Part shown: in pieces, positions 1 through 7,130 of the stretch
How the letters are laid out: every line of letters starts with the position of its first letter
Numbering within the stretch: position 1 is the stretch's first letter
Assembly (NCBI GenBank): GCA_020060215.1
Contig: JAGVAP010000083.1
Location: forward strand, 1 to 18,531
Length of the DNA stretch: 18,531 nucleotides
From: Deltaproteobacteria bacterium
GTDB taxonomy: Bacteria > Desulfobacterota > DSM-4660 > Desulfatiglandales > HGW-15
Direction of reading: 5' to 3'
The notes under the pieces: model-generated
What the model was told of the DNA's origin: nothing
What the model saw: the letters and a program-made list of their open reading frames with translations, nothing else
Databases searched by the model: none
Program-made: the position numbers and the translations under genes

Positions 1-2
1 TA

Positions 3-65
3 GGAGCAAGCTCCTGCTTGCGATCTTCTCGGAACTCAAAAGAATCGCAAGCAGGAGCTTGCTCC
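3..65. repeat. REP-like long perfect inverted repeat
   Basis: Bases 3-24 and 44-65 are exact reverse complements (22 bp) around a 19-base spacer. Each arm is itself partly palindromic (GCAAGC-tcct-GCTTGC inside the arm), so the element can fold into a branched or cruciform structure. This layout is typical of extragenic REP/BIME-type repeats that occur many times in a genome. It lies upstream of the methyltransferase gene and is cut close to the window start, so further copies to the left cannot be seen. No poly-T tract follows, which makes a simple rho-independent terminator less likely. Confidence 0.75.
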
Positions 66-163
66 CACAGAAGACACCAGGAGCCACTCTTCGATCGATC
101 TTGCCACCTCGGGCGGCAAGCGACCGGGGCCGACCTCCCTGAAGGTGACAGGGTAGTCGGTAC

Positions 164-188
164 GGGACCCCCCTTCCAGGGGGGTCCC
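164..188. repeat. GC-rich hairpin in methyltransferase leader
   Basis: GGGACCCCCC (164-173) pairs perfectly with GGGGGGTCCC (179-188) across a five-base TTCCA loop. It is a very stable 10-bp stem. It lies 65 bases before the methyltransferase start and is followed by a second hairpin. It could be a terminator of an unseen upstream transcript, an RNA-stability element or part of the repeat cluster at the window start. There is no T-run after it. Confidence 0.6.
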
Positions 189-191
189 CCG

Positions 192-216
192 ATACCACCA
201 GGGTTACCGGTGGTAT
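192..216. repeat. Second hairpin in methyltransferase leader
   Basis: ATACCACC (192-199) is the exact reverse complement of GGTGGTAT (209-216), with a nine-base loop. It starts four bases after the preceding GC-rich stem, so the two would stack in tandem in a transcript running into the methyltransferase gene. Its role is unknown. Confidence 0.5.
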
Positions 217-253
217 TCACTATCAGGAAAGCGTTTCTTGACGAGCGCAGATC

Positions 254-877
254 ATGGACCCCAAGAAGAAAGACATTACCCGTACCCGAAGCCGCTACGA
301 ACGGATTGCTCCATTCTATGACTGGATGGAATCCCCCATGGAGGCGCTCCGGTTCAATCGGTGGAGATCGCGTCTCCGGGAGAAGGTTAGCGGCAGAGCG
401 CTCGAGGTCGGGGTAGGTACCGGGAAGAATATTCCGTACTACCCCCCAGGTGCGGACGTGACCGCGATCGACATCAGCCCGGGCATGCTGAAGAGGGCTG
501 GGAGAAGGGCTGCTTTATGGGGCCGCAGGGTGGAGCTGATGGACATGGACGTACAGTTTCTCGGGCTCCCGGACCGCTCCTTCGACACTGTTTTTGCCAC
601 CTTCGTCTTCTGCTCGGTTCCGGACCCGGTCCAGGGCCTGAAGGAGCTGCACAGGGTCGTCAAACCGGACGGGAAGATGATCCTTCTGGAGCATATGAGG
701 CCGGGGAATCCGGCGCTGGGTCTTCTCTTCGACATCCTCAATCCCATCGTCGTCCGGATCATGGGTGCGAACATCAACCGAAGGACCGTGGATAATATCC
801 GCCTGGCGGGATGGCACGTCATCAAGGAGGAGCACCTCTTCTCCGACATCGTCCGCTGGATCGAGGCGGGGCCGTAA
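254..877 (+). CDS. Class I SAM-dependent methyltransferase (UbiE-like)
   Basis: A 207-residue protein with a Rossmann-type methyltransferase fold. Motif I is ALEVGVGTG (residues 49-57), which binds S-adenosylmethionine. The acidic residue after strand 2 is in AIDIS (D73), and the D-M-D-x-x-x-L-G-L-P stretch lies near residues 97-106. The post-motif VVKPDGKMILLEH lies around residues 135-147. These match the Methyltransf_11/UbiE-like group, whose members methylate quinones, lipids or small molecules. The substrate cannot be read from sequence. The N-terminal RYERIAPFYDWM segment is typical of the UbiE/phospholipid-methyltransferase-like branch. The ATG at 254 has only a weak purine-rich site upstream (GACGAG), but the protein begins at the expected place for the family. 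The gene is convergent with the copper ATPase. No membrane segment is seen, so it is probably cytoplasmic. Confidence 0.85.
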   Translation: MDPKKKDITRTRSRYERIAPFYDWMESPMEALRFNRWRSRLREKVSGRALEVGVGTGKNIPYYPPGADVTAIDISPGMLKRAGRRAALWGRRVELMDMDVQFLGLPDRSFDTVFATFVFCSVPDPVQGLKELHRVVKPDGKMILLEHMRPGNPALGLLFDILNPIVVRIMGANINRRTVDNIRLAGWHVIKEEHLFSDIVRWIEAGP

Positions 878-992
878 AACACGGTCACTCACCACAGGCA
901 TTTGAGTGTGAACAGTTCTCTACATCTTCGGTTCCCCTTGCAGCAAAGGACAAGAGCAGCGGACTGATCGCCGGGGTAGGTAAAAGATGGAC

Positions 993-1014
993 AGCAGCGA
1001 TCGTGCGTGCTGCT
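993..1014 (-). terminator. Possible weak terminator hairpin after copB
   Basis: On the minus strand AGCAGC (1014-1009) can pair with GCTGCT (998-993) across a ten-base loop, right at the end of the ATPase gene. It is followed by GTCCATCTTTTA, which holds a short T-rich run. The stem is short and the loop large, so this is only a weak candidate. Confidence 0.22.
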
Positions 1015-3224
1015 CACCTGGCGATCTTCAGGAACTGCGCGTTGATCGCCACGATCACCGTGCTCAGGGCCATGAGCACCGCGCCCATGGCGGGGGTGAG
1101 CAGGATCCCGAAGGTGTAGAGCACGCCCGCGGCAAGGGGGATGGCAAAGGCGTTGTACCCCGTGGCCCAGGCCAGGTTCTGGATCATCTTCCTGTAGGTG
1201 GCGCGCGAGAGCCCGAGTATGGCCACCGCATCCAGGGGGTTGCTCTTGACCAGGACGATGTCCGCGGTCTCCACCGCGACGTCCGTTCCTGCGCCGATCG
1301 CGATCCCCACGTCCGCCTGGGCCAGGGCCGGGGCGTCGTTCACCCCGTCGCCCGTCATGGCCACGATCAGCCCCCTTGACTGCACCTCCTTGACCTTGGC
1401 CGCCTTCTCCTGCGGCAGGACCTCGGCAAAGTACTCATCGAGGCCTATCTCGTCCGAGACCCACTTGGCCACCAGTTTGTTGTCTCCGGTGAGCATCATG
1501 GGGCGGATCCCCATCTCCTTGAGCTTCGTGATGGCCTCCCTCGACTCCTCCCGGATGATGTCTGCCAGGGCGACCGCGCCTTTCAGCTGCCCGTCGATCA
1601 TCACGTAGATCACCGTCTTTCCCTGGGAGCCGAGCCTCCGGATCCGCTCATCCTTCGGGGTGATTCCCTTTTCCCGGAGATAGCCGGGGCTGACCACCTT
1701 CACCTCTTTCCCGTTCACTTTTCCTTCGGCCCCCTTTCCGGGAATGGCCTTGAACCCCTCCACCGGGAAGGTCTCCCTGGAGGAAGCGACGATCCCCTGC
1801 GCGATGGGGTGCTCGGAGCGCGATTCCACGGATGCAGCATATTTCAGGATCTCCTTTTCTCCCATATCTTCAGAAAAGGGGATCATGTCGGTCACGCCGA
1901 ATTTCCCCTGGGTCAGGGTCCCGGTCTTGTCGAAGAGGATGGCCTGGATATTCCTGGCCCTCTCGAAGGCCGCCCGGTTTCGGATGAGAAGACCGCTTCC
2001 GGCGGCCAGGGCCGTGGAAACGGCGACGACCAGGGGGACTGCGAGGCCGAGTGCATGGGGGCAAGCGATCACCATGACCGTCACCATCCGCTCGAGGGAA
2101 AAGGCGAAATCCTCCTGAACCAGGGCCAGCCAGACGAAGATGGTGACGGCCCCTCCGCCGAGTGCGACCACGGTCAGCCACAGGGCGGCCCGGTTGGCCA
2201 GGTCCTGGGTCCTGGACTTGCTCTCCTGCGCCTGCCGGACAAGGTCTATGACCTGGGAGAGAAAGGAGTCCTCGCCGGTCTTTTTCACCTCCACGGTGAT
2301 CGAGCCTTCCCCGTTGATGGCGCCCCCGATGACGTTGGCCCCGGGCTCCTTGCTCACGGGTTTGGACTCCCCCGTGAGCATGGCCTCGTTCACGGATGTC
2401 TGCCCCTCCACCACCTCGCCGTCTATGGGTATCTTCTCTCCCGGTTTGATGAGGACCCTGTCCCCCATCCCCAGCTCATCGAGCGAAACCTCCCGGACGC
2501 TCCCGTCGGGCATGAGCTTGTGGGCGCTCGAAGGCATCAGCTGCGCCAGCTCCTCCAGGGCCCGGGAGGCCCCCATGATGGACTTCATCTCGATCCAATG
2601 CCCGAGGAGCATGATGTCGATCAGGGTGGCCAGCTCCCAGAAGAGCACCTTGCCGGGGAGGCCGAACACCACGATGCTGCTGTAGAAATAGGCCGTTGCG
2701 ATCGCCACCGCAATCAGGGTCATCATGGCGGGCTGCCTCTTCCCCAGCTCCTCTGCGATCCCCCTGAGGAACGGCCAGCCGCCGTAGAAGAAGACGACCG
2801 AGGAAAGGGCCCACAGAAGGTACAAGTCGCCCGCAAACCTCGCCGCTTCCCTGAACCCGAGAAACTCCTGGATCATGGGGGAGAGGAGCAGGATAGGGAC
2901 GGTGATGATCAGTGAGACCCAGAAGCGCTTCCTGAAATCGGCCACCATGTGGGCATGATGCTCTCCATGCCCCTTGGCCGCCCCATGACCTTTGTGTTCG
3001 GCCATTTCATGCCCGCGGTGTTTCATGGCGCGCGTGTCTTTGCGGCCGTCATGGCCCGCCGCCATTGGATGCCCGTCGCGCTTGTGTACGGTCTCCCGCA
3101 TGCCCTCATGGGTGCCGCGTTCGGGATGCGCTTCACGACCCTCGTCTCGGTTCTCCATCCCGTGCATGCCTTGATGGGTCCCATCATCGTTTTGATCTCC
3201 ATGCCCTTCGTGTCTTTCTTCCAT
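1014..3224 (-). CDS. copB: Copper-translocating P1B-type ATPase, CopB-like (CPH type)
   Basis: A 736-residue inner-membrane pump that exports copper or silver from the cytoplasm using ATP. Residues 1-92 form a His/Met-rich tail (many GH, HGM and HEGM units) in place of a folded CxxC metal-binding domain. The core carries TGE (284-286, phosphatase loop), the transmembrane metal site CPH (388-390), the phosphorylated aspartate in DKTGT (D432), the SEHP nucleotide motif (H472-P473) and GDGVND (625-630). The late helices contain NLAWATGYN and STVIVAINA, which with CPH define the CopB (P1B-3) subgroup rather than the CPC-type CopA. The ATG at 3224 is preceded on its own strand by a GGAGGGAG-like ribosome site, and starting there keeps the whole His-rich tail. 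The gene is transcribed alone, away from the pump operon. It is full length for the family. Ion choice (Cu+, Cu2+ or Ag+) is an inference from the CPH motif. Confidence 0.95.
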   Translation of the reverse strand: MEERHEGHGDQNDDGTHQGMHGMENRDEGREAHPERGTHEGMRETVHKRDGHPMAAGHDGRKDTRAMKHRGHEMAEHKGHGAAKGHGEHHAHMVADFRKRFWVSLIITVPILLLSPMIQEFLGFREAARFAGDLYLLWALSSVVFFYGGWPFLRGIAEELGKRQPAMMTLIAVAIATAYFYSSIVVFGLPGKVLFWELATLIDIMLLGHWIEMKSIMGASRALEELAQLMPSSAHKLMPDGSVREVSLDELGMGDRVLIKPGEKIPIDGEVVEGQTSVNEAMLTGESKPVSKEPGANVIGGAINGEGSITVEVKKTGEDSFLSQVIDLVRQAQESKSRTQDLANRAALWLTVVALGGGAVTIFVWLALVQEDFAFSLERMVTVMVIACPHALGLAVPLVVAVSTALAAGSGLLIRNRAAFERARNIQAILFDKTGTLTQGKFGVTDMIPFSEDMGEKEILKYAASVESRSEHPIAQGIVASSRETFPVEGFKAIPGKGAEGKVNGKEVKVVSPGYLREKGITPKDERIRRLGSQGKTVIYVMIDGQLKGAVALADIIREESREAITKLKEMGIRPMMLTGDNKLVAKWVSDEIGLDEYFAEVLPQEKAAKVKEVQSRGLIVAMTGDGVNDAPALAQADVGIAIGAGTDVAVETADIVLVKSNPLDAVAILGLSRATYRKMIQNLAWATGYNAFAIPLAAGVLYTFGILLTPAMGAVLMALSTVIVAINAQFLKIAR

Positions 3225-3719
3225 CGGTCAGCTCTCCCTCCGGGACTCTCCCCCTGTGCCTCCTCCTCTCGTCAACATCTACATCCTTCTGCTCCCGTAA
3301 CGAACATCCTTTACCTGGTTCAGATTACCTCCCCACTCCTCATTAGACATCGGGTCTCACCTGTATTTCCAGGTGGCACACGAAGGCAAAACAGGGTTGC
3401 AGCGGGCGGATGGGGGTTTCGCCCGGCTGTCAAACCGAGAAAAAAAGAGCCGGAGACAACCGAGGTCCACCCGCCAGGTGCTTCATCGCAAGTACAAACC
3501 ACCAAACAGACATGACCACGGCATGGGCGGCATGAACGATCGGACCGGCCGGCCGAAGCACCCGGAGGTCTTGGGCCAGGGAGATCCTGGAGCCTTCCCG
3601 GACCGGATCCGGGCTTGGGGCGAGTTTTCGGGAACCGTTAAGCCCGCATCCTCCGGGAAATACGTTATCTCCTCCATGTATCCGTCGCGATTATGGATTT
3701 AGTCTTTAGGGGAAGATCA
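3225..3719. other. Gene-poor 0.5 kb between copB and a small membrane gene
   Basis: This divergent intergenic stretch should hold the promoters of copB (leftward) and of the small membrane protein gene (rightward). I see one short inverted repeat (3358-3375, listed separately). I see no convincing sigma-70 promoter, CueR-type box or tRNA. Short open frames cross it on both strands, but none has a credible start plus protein-like composition. One rightward frame encodes the metal-ligand-looking string HDHGMGGM at 3511-3534. Confidence 0.6.
3358..3375. promoter_or_regulatory. Inverted repeat, possible operator upstream of copB
   Basis: CACCTG (3358-3363) and CAGGTG (3370-3375) form a perfect dyad around the six-base spacer TATTTC. 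It sits 134 bases upstream of the copB start. Size and symmetry fit a dimeric regulator site, but the sequence does not match a copper-regulator box that I recognise, and no regulator gene is present in the window. Six-base arms can occur by chance. Confidence 0.25.
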
Positions 3720-4073
3720 ATGAGGAGCGTTCATGCGATGTCTACTGCAGCCCATTTCCTGGTCTTCTTTGTCCTTGCATTGGCGTATTTGTCTGCCCTG
3801 CTGCTTGCCGGCCTGATGTTCAAGCGGGCGGTCCTGCAGGTCATGGACATATTCGGGCAGCATTCCGCTTCAAGCCGCTCCAATGCAAAAAGCGTTGAGC
3901 AGCTTGGGCTTCGGCAGTCGAATTTTCTAGAGCGTATAGCAGGGATCAAGCGGGACTATAAACCGCAGGCGCTACGCTTTTTGATTCAGCATCGGGTGGT
4001 CGACATAACGCCGGACAACCGGTTGTACTTGACGGAAGAAAAGCGGGAAGAGTTCAAGAGCCGGATGAGATAA
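3720..4073 (+). CDS. Small membrane protein with winged-helix-like C-terminus, unknown function
   Basis: I do not recognise this 117-residue protein. The N-terminal third holds one strongly hydrophobic segment (AHFLVFFVLALAYLSALLLA, about residues 11-30), a likely membrane anchor. The rest is soluble and charged. It ends with a segment predicted by eye to be helical, followed by RVVDITPDNRLYLTEEKREEF, where NRLYLTEE resembles the beta-wing and final helix of small winged-helix domains. I chose ATG 3720 because AGGGGA lies six bases upstream. ATG 3693 has no such site, and ATG 3738 (GAGGAG ten bases upstream) is the alternative. The gene lies between the copper ATPase and the three-cysteine protein. 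No partner suggests a job. It could be a membrane-tethered regulator, but this is speculative. Confidence 0.6.
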   Translation: MRSVHAMSTAAHFLVFFVLALAYLSALLLAGLMFKRAVLQVMDIFGQHSASSRSNAKSVEQLGLRQSNFLERIAGIKRDYKPQALRFLIQHRVVDITPDNRLYLTEEKREEFKSRMR

Positions 4074-4168
4074 GACGTCAGGCAGAGGCCTTGTCGAGGT
4101 CCCCGATAAGAAGGCTCTCGTACTGCGCCATTACCGACACGTATGCACCCCGGTACAAGAGGCGGAGG

Positions 4169-4474
4169 TCAGCGGCGCACAACGACCTCTATTCTTGAGG
4201 TCATCATTTCTTCACCCGTCCTTTCCCTTACCACTCGCAGCTTTATGCCTGTTTCAGCGCTGCTGCGTACGAGAGCTTCCACGACCCGGGGGGTTGCTTC
4301 GGAATCCAACACTGAAATCCTTCCATCTTCACCGACCAAGCCGTAACCGCTCTCCACGCAGTGTCCCATGAGTGCGCAGTTCTTGGTGTGAGACCGGGCC
4401 CTTACAATGATCTCGGCCTGCGGGTACTTGCGAATGCACGCCAGATCGACCACATAGCCTTCGATGATCTCCAT
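4169..4474 (-). CDS. Small three-cysteine protein with GYVVD...C / H...C...HC motif
   Basis: A 101-residue protein, probably soluble. It begins EGYVVDLAC (C13), then has HTKNCALMGHCVESGYGLV (H29, C33, H38, C39) and an LDSEATPRVVEAL segment. From memory, a family of small exported proteins shares the same order: G-Y-V-x-D..C, then H-T-K-x-C-A-L-M-x-x-C, then S-G-Y-G. It is found in many environmental bacteria and has no established function. The spaced Cys/His set suggests metal, heme or disulfide chemistry (inference). This copy shows no signal peptide if it starts at ATG 4474, which has a purine-rich site (AGGAAGGGAAG) just upstream. A TTG at 4522 in the same frame would add 16 charged residues and still give no signal sequence. 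It stands alone and points towards the 3720-4073 gene. Confidence 0.7.
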   Translation of the reverse strand: MEIIEGYVVDLACIRKYPQAEIIVRARSHTKNCALMGHCVESGYGLVGEDGRISVLDSEATPRVVEALVRSSAETGIKLRVVRERTGEEMMTSRIEVVVRR

Positions 4475-4639
4475 GCTCTTCCCTTCCTCCTCCTCTCCAG
4501 CTATTGACGTACTTGCCTTCAAGCCCTCCCAAGAGAAGCTATCAGCAAACGAGCCAGAGATTCATTGTCTTGCCGCTTCCTCCAAACAAAATAACAGGTT
4601 TGAACCGAAGACAACCTTCTGCCGCGGAACCTTACGCGC

Positions 4640-4645
4640 TATACT
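4640..4645 (+). promoter_or_regulatory. Candidate -10 box for the histidine kinase
   Basis: TATACT at 4640-4645 matches five of six bases of the sigma-70 -10 consensus and lies 57 bases before the kinase start. The hexamer 17 bases further upstream is TTCTGC, a poor -35 match. The site is therefore only a weak promoter candidate and may need an activator, if it is real. Confidence 0.28.
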
Positions 4646-4701
4646 GTAATTCCTACCCATGAAATAGGGTTTGAGTGTATTCCGGCCGGGAGAGGTGCTC
4701 C

Positions 4702-6867
4702 GTGAAAAGGATTCCCCGTTTGTTGATGGCGCTCTTTGCGCTTACTCTGCTCGTGTTGCTGGTCGGCGGCGGGTGGTTCTACCGTGCCCAGGAGACGCGC
4801 TTGCGCGCAGAGGCCGAGGAGAACCTCCAGGCCATCTCCCGTTTGAAGATAGACCAGATTACCCAGTGGCGGGACGAACGCCTGACCGATGCCGAAGAGA
4901 TGCTGGAGAGGTCCTTCACCCGGGAGGTGATTGCCCGTTGGATCTCGGCTCTCGATCCCGGCGGCGCCGAGCAGATTCTCTCCTGGTTCCGGTCCTTGCA
5001 GAAACATTACCGTTTCAGCGATGTGCTGCTCGTGGACGCCGGCGGGCATACCCTGCTGAGCCTTTCAGGTCGAACGGGCCCGCTCCACGCGGAAACCATG
5101 CATGCGGTCGAAAGCGGTTTTCGCGAGCGGCGCTCGGTGATCTGCGATCTTCACATTGCGCAAGATAATCATTCACCCCGGGTTGAGGTCATCGCCCCGC
5201 TTTTCTCAGAGGGTGGCGATCCCCTCGGAGCGATCATAGAGCGGATGGACGCAAGGGAGTTTCTCTACCCTCTGGTGGCCTCCTGGCCCACCGAGAGCAG
5301 GAGCGCCGAAACCCTGCTCGTCCGCCGGGACGGGGACTCCGTTCTCTTTCTGAATGATTCGCGACACCGGAAGAACACCGCTCTCAACCTGCGCGTTCCC
5401 TTGACCGACCGAGAGGCGCCTACGGTGATGGCCGTCCTGGGCAGGACGGGGACGGCAGATGCAACGGACTATCGCGGGGTGAAAGTGCTGGCCACCTTGC
5501 AGCCGGTCCCGGGTTCGCAATGGTTCATGGTGACGAAGGTCGACAAGACGGAGGTCCTGGCCGAATGGCAGTCTCTTTCCACGATCATCGTGGCCCTGCT
5601 CCTGGGACTCGTGATCGCCATGGCCGCCACGATGGGCATGGCCTGGCAGCATTATGCGAAGGCGCAGCTGCGCGAGAGCGAGGAGAGATACAGAGACCTC
5701 TATGACGAAGCACCGGTGGGGTACATCGAGATGGACTCAGAAGGACGGATCGACCGGGTCAACAGGAGGATGCTCGAGTTGCTCGGGTATGGGGCCGAAG
5801 AGATGCTGGGCCAGCCTTTGTGGAAGTTCGTGGTTGAAAGAGAAGATGCAGAGAAGACGATCAGGGCAAAAGTGGCCGGCTTGGAGCCGCCGAACGAGGC
5901 GCTGGAGCGGAACTATAAGAGGAAGAACGGCCCGCCTGTTCCCGTACTCATCAAGGATCGCGTTGCCAGGGACATCGGGGGCAAGATTACTCGGATACGA
6001 GCGACCATACAGGACATCTCCGAGCGAAAGCGGGCGGAAGAAGCGCTTCGAAGATCCCGCGATGAGCTGGAGATACGGGTCCGGGAGCGGACCGCGGAGC
6101 TCGAGCGGAGAAATCGTGAGCTGCAGGACTTCGTTTTCATCGCCTCCCACGACCTTCAGGAGCCCCTCAGGAAGATCCAGGTGCTCGGCGACCTGCTTTC
6201 GCAGAGATCCGGAGAAACCCTGGACGTCTACGCCCGGGATCGCCTGGAGAGGATCGTGAAGGCCTCTCAACGGATGCGTTGCCTGATCCAGTCCCTCCTC
6301 GCGTACTCCAGGATCGGCAGGGAGGAAAGGGCGATGGAAGAGACGGATCTGACCGGTACGGTGAAACAGGCGCTGTCGCTCCTGGAGGTATCCATCCAGG
6401 AGAAGAACGCCCGTGTCGAGGTCGAGCCATTGCCCAGGGTCCGGGTCGACCCGGTCCAGATGGTGCAGCTCTTCCAGAACCTCCTTTCAAACGGCTTGAA
6501 ATTCCATCGCGAGGGGGAACCCCCGCATATCCGGATCTATGCCCGGGCCGTTCCAGGAGCCTGGGAGCTTTGTGTAGAGGACAACGGAATAGGGTTCGAA
6601 GAGAAGTACCTCGAAAAGATCTTCGTGCCTTTCCAGAAGCTGCACCATGGAAACAGGTATGCCGGGGTCGGAATGGGGCTTGCCATCTGCAGGAAGGTCG
6701 TGGAGCGGCACGGAGGGAGCATCAGCGCCAGGAGCACGCCGGGCAAGGGCTCCGCTTTCATCGTCACGCTGCCGCAGAGTTCATCCTTGACCCCTATTGC
6801 CCCAAGTCCCGAAACATTCACAATTTCTTCAAATTCCCAGCAAAGATCCTTCAATATTTCCCCTTAA
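4702..6867 (+). CDS. Membrane PAS-domain sensor histidine kinase (orphan)
   Basis: A 721-residue two-component sensor. A first membrane helix (about 7-27) and a second (about 292-315) bracket a periplasmic region of roughly 265 residues of the Cache-like kind, which should bind the signal. Next come a PAS domain (about 325-442, ending in DISERKRAEE), a coiled coil (443-475), and a HisKA domain with the phospho-acceptor in SHDLQEPL (H483). The HATPase domain has the N box FQNLLSNGLKFH (591-602), DNGIG (627-631), the F box FVPFQKLH (641-648) and GVGMGLAI (655-662). All catalytic motifs are intact. The SHDLQEPL form of the H box is shared with phytochrome-like kinases. I start at GTG 4702 because GGGAGAGG lies six bases before it. 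An upstream GTG at 4675 would add nine residues. No response regulator gene is adjacent, so its output is unknown. Copper sensing is suggested only by location. Confidence 0.9.
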   Translation: MKRIPRLLMALFALTLLVLLVGGGWFYRAQETRLRAEAEENLQAISRLKIDQITQWRDERLTDAEEMLERSFTREVIARWISALDPGGAEQILSWFRSLQKHYRFSDVLLVDAGGHTLLSLSGRTGPLHAETMHAVESGFRERRSVICDLHIAQDNHSPRVEVIAPLFSEGGDPLGAIIERMDAREFLYPLVASWPTESRSAETLLVRRDGDSVLFLNDSRHRKNTALNLRVPLTDREAPTVMAVLGRTGTADATDYRGVKVLATLQPVPGSQWFMVTKVDKTEVLAEWQSLSTIIVALLLGLVIAMAATMGMAWQHYAKAQLRESEERYRDLYDEAPVGYIEMDSEGRIDRVNRRMLELLGYGAEEMLGQPLWKFVVEREDAEKTIRAKVAGLEPPNEALERNYKRKNGPPVPVLIKDRVARDIGGKITRIRATIQDISERKRAEEALRRSRDELEIRVRERTAELERRNRELQDFVFIASHDLQEPLRKIQVLGDLLSQRSGETLDVYARDRLERIVKASQRMRCLIQSLLAYSRIGREERAMEETDLTGTVKQALSLLEVSIQEKNARVEVEPLPRVRVDPVQMVQLFQNLLSNGLKFHREGEPPHIRIYARAVPGAWELCVEDNGIGFEEKYLEKIFVPFQKLHHGNRYAGVGMGLAICRKVVERHGGSISARSTPGKGSAFIVTLPQSSSLTPIAPSPETFTISSNSQQRSFNISP

Positions 6868-7130
6868 GGTTATCTGCGGGGAAGGGGGCGAGCTGACGAG
6901 GTCGATGAACAGCGGAACTTTAAATCTCAGGTGTCGATGATTATCTGTCCCCGGAGGGACAGCGGATACAGTTGCTCATAAGAGTCCCTCTCATTTCCAA
7001 CGTCATCGAAACCTGCACCATTGCTTCACTTGTTCTCATTTCATCGTCGGCGCCGGAATCCGTTTACGAGAAGCATCGCGTGATCTGGATTTCGGATCTT
7101 GAAACCTGGGATTCAGAGAGAGGGTGAGCC
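6868..7130. other. Intergenic leader of the efflux operon
   Basis: This 263-base gap between the kinase and the outer-membrane factor gene should carry the operon promoter. It holds one clear hairpin, CTGTCCC (6945-6951) / GGGACAG (6956-6962) with a CGGA tetraloop. I see no T-run after it, no match to a CusR or CueR box and no convincing -35/-10 pair. The kinase might therefore be co-transcribed with the pump, or the promoter may need an activator. Confidence 0.5.
6945..6962. repeat. Seven-bp hairpin with CGGA tetraloop
   Basis: CTGTCCC pairs perfectly with GGGACAG across a four-base CGGA loop, 78 bases after the kinase stop codon and 169 bases before the next gene. It could end kinase transcripts, be part of a leader RNA, or be a protein-binding dyad. 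The absence of a following T-run argues against a standard intrinsic terminator. Confidence 0.4.

Noticed and set aside
1809..2915. 368-codon plus-strand open frame opposite copB
   Set aside because: The ATPase on the minus strand carries all family motifs. This frame is a Gly/Pro/Asp/His-rich shadow.
3372..3388. Sigma-54-like TGGCAC...GGCA sequence
   Set aside because: The spacing between GG and GC is nine bases instead of ten, the -12 element is poor, and it is more than 300 bases from the next rightward gene.
3320..3677. Two short minus-strand open frames (3320-3505, 3483-3677) upstream of copB
   Set aside because: No ribosome site of note, no recognisable domain, and Pro/Gly-rich composition typical of chance frames.
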